A stretch of DNA of 35,017 bases from a virus. The stretch spans positions 1 to 35,017 of IMG/VR virus record IMGVR_UViG_3300031772_000143. One strand, given 5' to 3'. Each line of letters begins with the position of its first letter. The first letter of the stretch is position 1. Positions 29,285 to 35,017 of this stretch are shown here, in pieces. Both the position numbers and the translations under genes were made by a program. Below the pieces are notes generated by a model. The model ran no database searches and was not told the origin of the DNA. It saw only the letters and a program-made list of their open reading frames with translations.

Positions 29285-31573
29285 TCATGCCACATCCTCA
29301 GTCACCTCGTCGGGCAGATCAGATACGTCCGGGGAAGCGAGGACCCCGGAGTCGGCCGGATGGACGAACTCGTGGACGAGCTCCTTCAGGCGGGAGTTCC
29401 GGACGGTCTCACGGTCGTTCATGATTGCGAACGAAAACGCCCGCGGGTCTCCGAAGACGAACACCTTCTTCTTGGCGCGCGTGAGGGCCGTATATATGAG
29501 GTTCCGGTAGAGCATGATGCCGTACTGCATGGTCATCGGAAGAAGGACATAGTCGAACTCCTGACCCTGAACCTTATGGGCGGTGCAGGCGTAGGCGACC
29601 TTGAGGACGTTCCGAGCCTCCTCGACCTTGAAGGTGAAAACCTTGTCCACATACCTCGGGACCGGGGACTCGTTGTCGAACCAGTCGAAGATCTTCACCT
29701 CGACCTCGTCCTGCTTCACCGAGATCCGCTGAATCTTCCCGACCTCCCCGTTGAAGATCATGCGGTCATAGTCGTTCCGGATTACCATGACCCGGTCGCC
29801 CTCGTAGAGGTCGACGCTCCCGCTCTTCAGCTTCCCGGACTTCCCGGACGAATAGTCCGGGTTCAGGACGTCCCTGAGAGTCCTATTCAGGTTGTTCACG
29901 CCAAGGTCGCCGTCGTACATGGGGGCGATGACCTGGAAGATCTTCTCCTTGGACTTGAGCATCGAGGCCATCTTGGAGATCTCCTCGACGACCTGATCCT
30001 TCGGGTAGGAGAGAAAGATGAACTCGGAGTCCTTGTTGAAGCGGGTGTCGACGGCGTCCCCGCGAAGGATGGAGTGAGCCACGGAGACGATGTCCGAGGT
30101 CTTCTCCTGCCGGTAGATGCGGGTGAGGGCCACATGGGGGACGTCGGGGCACCTCATCAGGTTGTTCAGAACATACCCGGCGCCGACCGACGGGAGCTGC
30201 GCGGAGTCCCCAACCATGATGACGATGGTCGTCGGAGGCAGGGACGAGACAAGATGGAAGAAGGTAGAGCCGTCCACCATCGACATCTCGTCCACGATGA
30301 CCGCATCGCAGAAGAACTTGTTGCCAGCGTTGTTGGTCCAAGAGCCGTCACGGCCATATCCGAGGGATCTGTGGATCGTGGAAGCAGGGCGCCCGGTCAC
30401 CTGCGAAAGACGCTTTGAGGCGATGCCGGTCGGGGACATCAGCACGTAGTGCAGGTTGAACTTCTCGAACAGATGGACGAAGGCCGATATGAGGAGCGTC
30501 TTCCCGGTCCCGGGGAAGCCCGACACGACGCATACCCTGGACTTCCCCATCATGAAGAATGACTGACGCTGTTCGTCGGACAGGGCCAAACCGTGCTTCT
30601 TCTCGAACTCCTCGAGGACGGCCTCAAGGTCGCCGAACTCCCTGGGCTCCTGGGAGACGAACTTGGAAAGGCAGTCAGCCGACTGCGACTCGTTCCACCA
30701 GTTGCGATGAAGGTATATGTGCGTCCCGTCGGAGACTACGGCGTCGGACTTCTGAAGCTCAGAAAGTGCAGTGAAGAAGTGCGAGTCCGACATGTACTCG
30801 CCGTGGGTGAATGGATCGAGAGAGTGAACCCTGAACATCCGCTTCGAGACGTAGTCCAGAATCTGGCGGGAGGTGCAGTACATATGGCCCTCCGAAGCGG
30901 AGAGCTCGGACATGGCGAACTCGACCATAGCCCTTACGCGCCTCGGATCGTCCACCCCTATCCCGAGCTTCCTGGAGGCGGAGTCGGCGGTAGGGAAGCC
31001 GACGCCTTCGCACCTGTGAAGGCAGTAAGGATCGGCCCGGATGGCGTCCCTGGCCTCCTTCACACCGAGCTTCGTGATGACGCTCTTCACCTGGAAGGAA
31101 CTCAGGCCCAGGTCGGTCAGGAATATCGCGGTGGTCCGGTTCTCGGACGCCTGGGCCCACTCGTTGATGATGGCGTCAGCCTGGCGCTCCTGAAGGAAGC
31201 TGAGCTCCCGTATCTTCTCCGGCTCCTTGTCCAGGACCTCGACGAGCTGGTCCCCGAGGGCCTCATAGAGGCGGGAGGCGGTGATGGGTCCGATGGACGG
31301 AACATTGGCCTGAAGGTAGGCGATGATGCCGTTCCTGCCCTTCTCAGGAAGGATCTCGCAGCTGGCGGCCGCCAGCTGCCGGCCGTAGGTCGGGTGCTCC
31401 TCGAACTTCCCGACGAACTTCGCCTTCAGGCCGATGTTCACGGCCACACCAGGGAAGCTCCCGCGCACGGTCAGACTGCCAGAAGAGCCGTCCTGCACGG
31501 CACGCAGCACATAGAAGCCCGTGCTCCGGTTAGAGAAAACGATCCCGGAAATTTTAGCGGTAATTTCGTCCAT
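29285..31573 (-). CDS. recD2: RecD2-type DNA helicase
   Basis: A 762-residue superfamily 1B 5'-3' helicase of the RecD2 type. The N-terminal OB-like part (residues 1-75), helix-hairpin-helix repeats near 90-200 (VPSIGPITASRLYEALGD; ITKLGVKEARDAIRADP) and helicase motifs are in order: Walker A GFPGTGKT (352-359), VDEMSMVD (427-434), GDSAQLPSVG (455-464), RIYRQ (485-489), TAHKVQGQEFDYVLLP (664-679) and YTALTRAKKKVFVFGD (694-709). Length is normal for RecD2. It likely resets or unwinds DNA in replication or repair with SbcD and the Cas4-like nuclease. The ATG at 31573 has neither clear Shine-Dalgarno nor the -10 box; 21 nt separate it from the ligase C-half stop. Very strong call. Confidence 0.95.
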   Translation of the reverse strand: MDEITAKISGIVFSNRSTGFYVLRAVQDGSSGSLTVRGSFPGVAVNIGLKAKFVGKFEEHPTYGRQLAAASCEILPEKGRNGIIAYLQANVPSIGPITASRLYEALGDQLVEVLDKEPEKIRELSFLQERQADAIINEWAQASENRTTAIFLTDLGLSSFQVKSVITKLGVKEARDAIRADPYCLHRCEGVGFPTADSASRKLGIGVDDPRRVRAMVEFAMSELSASEGHMYCTSRQILDYVSKRMFRVHSLDPFTHGEYMSDSHFFTALSELQKSDAVVSDGTHIYLHRNWWNESQSADCLSKFVSQEPREFGDLEAVLEEFEKKHGLALSDEQRQSFFMMGKSRVCVVSGFPGTGKTLLISAFVHLFEKFNLHYVLMSPTGIASKRLSQVTGRPASTIHRSLGYGRDGSWTNNAGNKFFCDAVIVDEMSMVDGSTFFHLVSSLPPTTIVIMVGDSAQLPSVGAGYVLNNLMRCPDVPHVALTRIYRQEKTSDIVSVAHSILRGDAVDTRFNKDSEFIFLSYPKDQVVEEISKMASMLKSKEKIFQVIAPMYDGDLGVNNLNRTLRDVLNPDYSSGKSGKLKSGSVDLYEGDRVMVIRNDYDRMIFNGEVGKIQRISVKQDEVEVKIFDWFDNESPVPRYVDKVFTFKVEEARNVLKVAYACTAHKVQGQEFDYVLLPMTMQYGIMLYRNLIYTALTRAKKKVFVFGDPRAFSFAIMNDRETVRNSRLKELVHEFVHPADSGVLASPDVSDLPDEVTEDVA

Positions 31574-31594
31574 AGTCCGCAGGGGCCTAGTTGA

Positions 31595-32413
31595 TTAGGG
31601 GTCGCTCCTCGGAGCGCCAAGGTCCATCATACGGTAGAGGTCCGCCTCGGATATTACATCGACACCGTGCTTCTTGGCGCTCTTCATCTTCGAAGAGCCG
31701 GTGTCCGGATCGTTCGTAACGAGGAAGCTGGTGCCGGCTCCGACGGACCCCTTCGAAACTCCGCCGGAGTCCATTATCATCTTCTCGATGGCCTTCCTCG
31801 GCCTTGAGGTCGACCCGGTGATACAGAAGGACTTTCCGGACATCGGCCCGAGGGCCGGCCCTTTGACGTCAAGGACAGCGGCCAGGTCCAGGATCGACTG
31901 CCTGCGTGACTCGAGGCCCTCAAGGACCTGGCGTGCGGTCACTTCCCCGACGTTCGGGACCTTCAGAAGGTCGTCGTTCGTCATGGAAAGGACCTTATCG
32001 ACTGTGTCGAAACCGGCCTGGACGATGTCGGTGGCGGTCGCGACGGCGAGGTTCGGGATGTTGAGGGACGCTATCAGGAGCTCGAGGGTCACTGACTTGC
32101 TGGCATGGAGAACGTCGTGGCATTTCTGGGCGAACTTCGTCCCAGAAGAACACGCGGCTATGTCCTCCACGGAGAGCCTGTAGAGGTCGGCTACGGAGGC
32201 GACCCTAGGGTCGTCAGGATCGGTAAGCCGGTCCACGAGGGCGTCACCCCAGTGAAGAAGGCCGAGCCTCTTAATCCAGACACGGACGGAGCCGGAGAGC
32301 TGGACGGGGCACGACCGGCTGCGGCAGTATAGAAAGTCTCCCTCCTCGGAGGCGGGGCCTCCGCAGACGGGGCAGCAGTCGGGGACGGGAAAGAGCTCCT
32401 GAAGGCCTTCCAT
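31595..32413 (-). CDS. NAD+-dependent DNA ligase, C-terminal half (zinc, HhH, BRCT)
   Basis: A 272-residue protein equal to the C-terminal half of bacterial LigA. It has the Cys4 zinc finger (C14, C17, C30, C35), a helix-hairpin-helix region (about 65-185, with KVPNVGEVTARQVLEGL) and a BRCT domain (about 193-265, GPMSGKSFCITGSTS, DSGGVSKGSVGAGTSFLVT). It lacks the adenylation and OB domains, which are encoded at 33042-34151 on the other strand. The halves would have to assemble. T5 is known to me to encode a split NAD+ ligase. The ATG at 32413 has TAAACT six nt upstream in a perfect hairpin. Strong domain call. Confidence 0.9.
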   Translation of the reverse strand: MEGLQELFPVPDCCPVCGGPASEEGDFLYCRSRSCPVQLSGSVRVWIKRLGLLHWGDALVDRLTDPDDPRVASVADLYRLSVEDIAACSSGTKFAQKCHDVLHASKSVTLELLIASLNIPNLAVATATDIVQAGFDTVDKVLSMTNDDLLKVPNVGEVTARQVLEGLESRRQSILDLAAVLDVKGPALGPMSGKSFCITGSTSRPRKAIEKMIMDSGGVSKGSVGAGTSFLVTNDPDTGSSKMKSAKKHGVDVISEADLYRMMDLGAPRSDP

Positions 32414-32433
32414 GGTCCGAGTTTACACGGACC
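32414..32433 (-). promoter_or_regulatory. Leaderless-type -10 box in a perfect hairpin before the ligase C-half
   Basis: GGTCCG-TGTAAACT-CGGACC is a perfect 6-bp inverted repeat. TAAACT (32420-32425) is the -10-like box, and the six-nt spacer to the ATG at 32413 is exactly the right arm. It lies in the 36-nt gap after the gene ending at 32450, so it may also stop upstream transcription. Confidence 0.6.
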
Positions 32434-32449
32434 GGACGAAGACTTTCGG

Positions 32450-32965
32450 TTACTCCTCTTCCTTCTCCCCGACCTCTTCCTCTTCCTCGCCTGCCTCTGC
32501 CTCTTCCTCGCCGGCACCCTCTTCGAGCTCTCCGGCCTCTTCTTCGCCCGCGGGCCCAGGGAACTCGGGGGTGGAGGGGAGCATCTCTTCTCCCTGTCCT
32601 CCCCCGCCGCCCTCATCTCCGTAGGTGAACGTCTTGTCCTGCATGTCGTACTTGCCCTCGTAGAAGGCCTTCGAGAAGGCAGAGAGCTCCTCACCGATGG
32701 TCAGGACGGCCTCGGAGATACGCTCGAGGTTCGAGGACTCCTCGCCGGCGAAGTCACCCTCGAGCCTGGCGAGCTTGGCGTACAGGACGTGCGCATCCTT
32801 CAGGACGTCGGCGATGTAGGAGTGGACCCTCTGCCATTCCGCGTCCTTGTCGGACGCGGAGACCCTCGAGGCCATGAACTGCTGGACCTCGGCGGCGACG
32901 CGCGAGAACCTCGTCCTCCTTCCGGAGGAGGGAACTACGTCTGACGAGAGGGGATTGCTAGACAT
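32450..32965 (-). CDS. Protein with long acidic Glu-rich tail
   Basis: A 171-residue protein. The N-terminal 110 residues are helical (FSRVAAEVQQFMASRVSASD, ISEAVLTIGEELSAFSKAFY). The last 60 are Gly-rich then extremely acidic (EEEAGELEEGAGEEEAEAGE...). Such tails can mimic DNA or bind basic proteins. AGGAG lies five nt before the ATG at 32965. It lies between the two ligase halves, which is odd unless it assists them; that is speculation. Family not recognised. Confidence 0.65.
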   Translation of the reverse strand: MSSNPLSSDVVPSSGRRTRFSRVAAEVQQFMASRVSASDKDAEWQRVHSYIADVLKDAHVLYAKLARLEGDFAGEESSNLERISEAVLTIGEELSAFSKAFYEGKYDMQDKTFTYGDEGGGGGQGEEMLPSTPEFPGPAGEEEAGELEEGAGEEEAEAGEEEEEVGEKEEE

Positions 32966-32996
32966 GATGGCTCCTGGACCTCTACCGGGCCGGTGA

Positions 32997-34387
<1,391 letters not shown>

Positions 34388-34399
34388 GGCCGGACAGTA
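34388..34399 (-). promoter_or_regulatory. Leaderless-type -10 box
   Basis: TACTGT (34394-34399), preceded by G, lies six nt before the ATG at 34387. No Shine-Dalgarno is present. Confidence 0.55.
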
Positions 34400-34404
34400 C
34401 GGGG

Positions 34405-34731
34405 TCAGCTCGCCATGACGAGCTCGGCCTCGAGGTCCCTGGCCTTGTCGCAGTCGTCGGCCAGAACCCCGTGGTAGCCCTTGTCGAAGCCGTGCCCCGT
34501 CCCGGGGGCGCCGGCGGGGATGGTCCTGTCGGCTAGCTCCTCCTTGCTGAACTCGCTGACGTCGTCCATCCATGCCATGGCCACGGTGAGGCGCTTCTGG
34601 AAGTCGGACCACCCGTCCGGGAAGAAGACGCGCTTCCGGCACCCGGAGCAGCGGTGCCACTCCCCGGGCTTACCGGAGCTGCTCCTGGGGTCGGTGCCGC
34701 GCTCCTCGAACTTCCAGTCGTGCTCCGTCAT
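34405..34731 (-). CDS. HDW-type zinc-finger protein (paralogue 4)
   Basis: A 108-residue protein, the longest of the family. It starts MTEHDWKFEERG, then EWHRCSGCRKRVFFPDGW, a helical insert (DFQKRLTVAMAWMDDVSEFS) and a late ADDCDKARDLEAEL. His plus three Cys again match the pattern in the other three. The ATG at 34731 has TACCGT five nt upstream, within a perfect hairpin. It follows the ribonucleotide reductase gene on the same strand. Function unknown. Confidence 0.68.
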   Translation of the reverse strand: MTEHDWKFEERGTDPRSSSGKPGEWHRCSGCRKRVFFPDGWSDFQKRLTVAMAWMDDVSEFSKEELADRTIPAGAPGTGHGFDKGYHGVLADDCDKARDLEAELVMAS

Positions 34732-34751
34732 CCCTGACGGTACACCGTCAG
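34732..34751 (-). promoter_or_regulatory. Leaderless-type -10 box overlapping a perfect hairpin after nrdJ
   Basis: CTGACGG-TGTA-CCGTCAG (34734-34751) is a perfect 7-bp inverted repeat. TACCGT (34737-34742) is five nt from the ATG at 34731. The left arm includes the stop codon of the ribonucleotide reductase gene, so it may be both terminator and promoter. Confidence 0.6.
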
Positions 34752-35017
34752 CTGCAGCCGGTCGTGTTCCCGCAGGACGTGCAGAGATAGCACGACCCGT
34801 TCCGCTGGGTGATGGAGCCGCACCGGCTGCACGGCGGGGCGTCGAGGCTCTTCACCCTGACGGACGTGTGGATCTCCACCTCCGTGTCGGACATATGGGA
34901 GAACTCTGGGCCGACCGGAGGAGCCGAAGACTGAGGACCGGAGTCCGCGTCCTTCGTGATGCCTTCCTGGATGTCCTTCTGGGCGTCAAGCTGCTTGAAC
35001 CTGTCCGCGAGGCCGGA
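34748..35017 (-). CDS. nrdJ: Adenosylcobalamin-dependent ribonucleotide reductase, C-terminus (partial)
   Basis: Eighty-nine residues before the stop are visible; the rest lies beyond the right edge. The end reads CSRCGSITQRNGSCYLCTSCGNTTGCS, the typical C-terminal zinc ribbon of class II (B12-dependent) ribonucleotide reductases, with four Cys for zinc and final Cys as the likely redox shuttle. The enzyme makes deoxyribonucleotides for phage DNA and needs host adenosylcobalamin but no oxygen. The linker before it is Gly/Pro/Ser-rich. Identification rests on this signature only, but it is very distinctive. Confidence 0.85.
   Translation of the reverse strand, partial: SGLADRFKQLDAQKDIQEGITKDADSGPQSSAPPVGPEFSHMSDTEVEIHTSVRVKSLDAPPCSRCGSITQRNGSCYLCTSCGNTTGCS

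Noticed and set aside
27847-29424. Long plus-strand open frame (525 codons)
   Set aside because: It crosses SbcD, the SIMPL gene and the small Cys protein, all with recognisable motifs or proper starts on the minus strand.

Overview
This window looks like part of the genome of a large, GC-rich, virulent tailed phage. Genes are packed tightly on the minus strand, mostly with 1-4 nt stop/start overlaps (ATGA, GTGA, TTGA, TGATG, TAATG). There is no rRNA, tRNA, insertion sequence or host housekeeping block. The head-packaging genes (large terminase, portal, prohead protease) mark it as a caudovirus. Its own clamp, clamp loader, primase, ligase, flap nuclease, RecD2 helicase and B12-type ribonucleotide reductase are typical of large phages. 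The host cannot be named. GC richness plus many apparently leaderless starts would fit a host where leaderless mRNA is common (for example Actinobacteria or Deinococcus), but that is inference.

Layout. Positions 1-16.4 kb are the virion/packaging block, read from right to left: an Ig/BACON-like protein, three large unrecognised probable virion proteins (one with three repeated Cys-rich modules), a possible small terminase, TerL, short genes, portal, a Gln-rich protein, further unrecognised proteins, and a prohead protease cut by the left edge. At 16.5-18.2 kb lie two plus-strand accessory genes and a minus-strand regulator with two sigma-region-4-like helix-turn-helix units, with a structured leader. 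Positions 18.2-34.2 kb are the replication, recombination and transcription block: flap exonuclease, NusG-like factor, DnaX-like loader, degenerate metallopeptidase-like protein, TOPRIM primase, P-loop-less SbcC/Rad50-like ATPase, sliding clamp, coiled-coil protein, Fe-S PD-(D/E)XK nuclease, SbcD/Mre11, SIMPL protein, RecD2 and an NAD+-dependent DNA ligase split into two genes on opposite strands. The right edge holds the C-terminus of an adenosylcobalamin-dependent ribonucleotide reductase.

How it works together. Clamp, loader, primase, ligase and flap nuclease supply most replication accessory functions (no polymerase or replicative helicase is in view). SbcD, the SbcC-like half, the Cas4-like nuclease and RecD2 form a double-strand-break processing set. 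The NusG-like protein and the tandem-HTH protein are the visible candidates for control of transcription.

The most striking unexplained signal is regulatory. Twelve gene starts carry the same element, G-TANNNT followed by 5 or 6 nt and then ATG/GTG, and a thirteenth is near-perfect; most lack a useful Shine-Dalgarno. This is the expected geometry of a -10 box driving a leaderless mRNA. At four of these starts the -10 lies in or overlaps a small perfect inverted repeat squeezed between two genes. Other notable items are a family of small HDW/Cys zinc-finger paralogues, the three-module Cys protein and several enzymes reduced to partial or degenerate forms. No gene-free stretch exceeds 300 nt; the longest is 143 nt (18041-18183).
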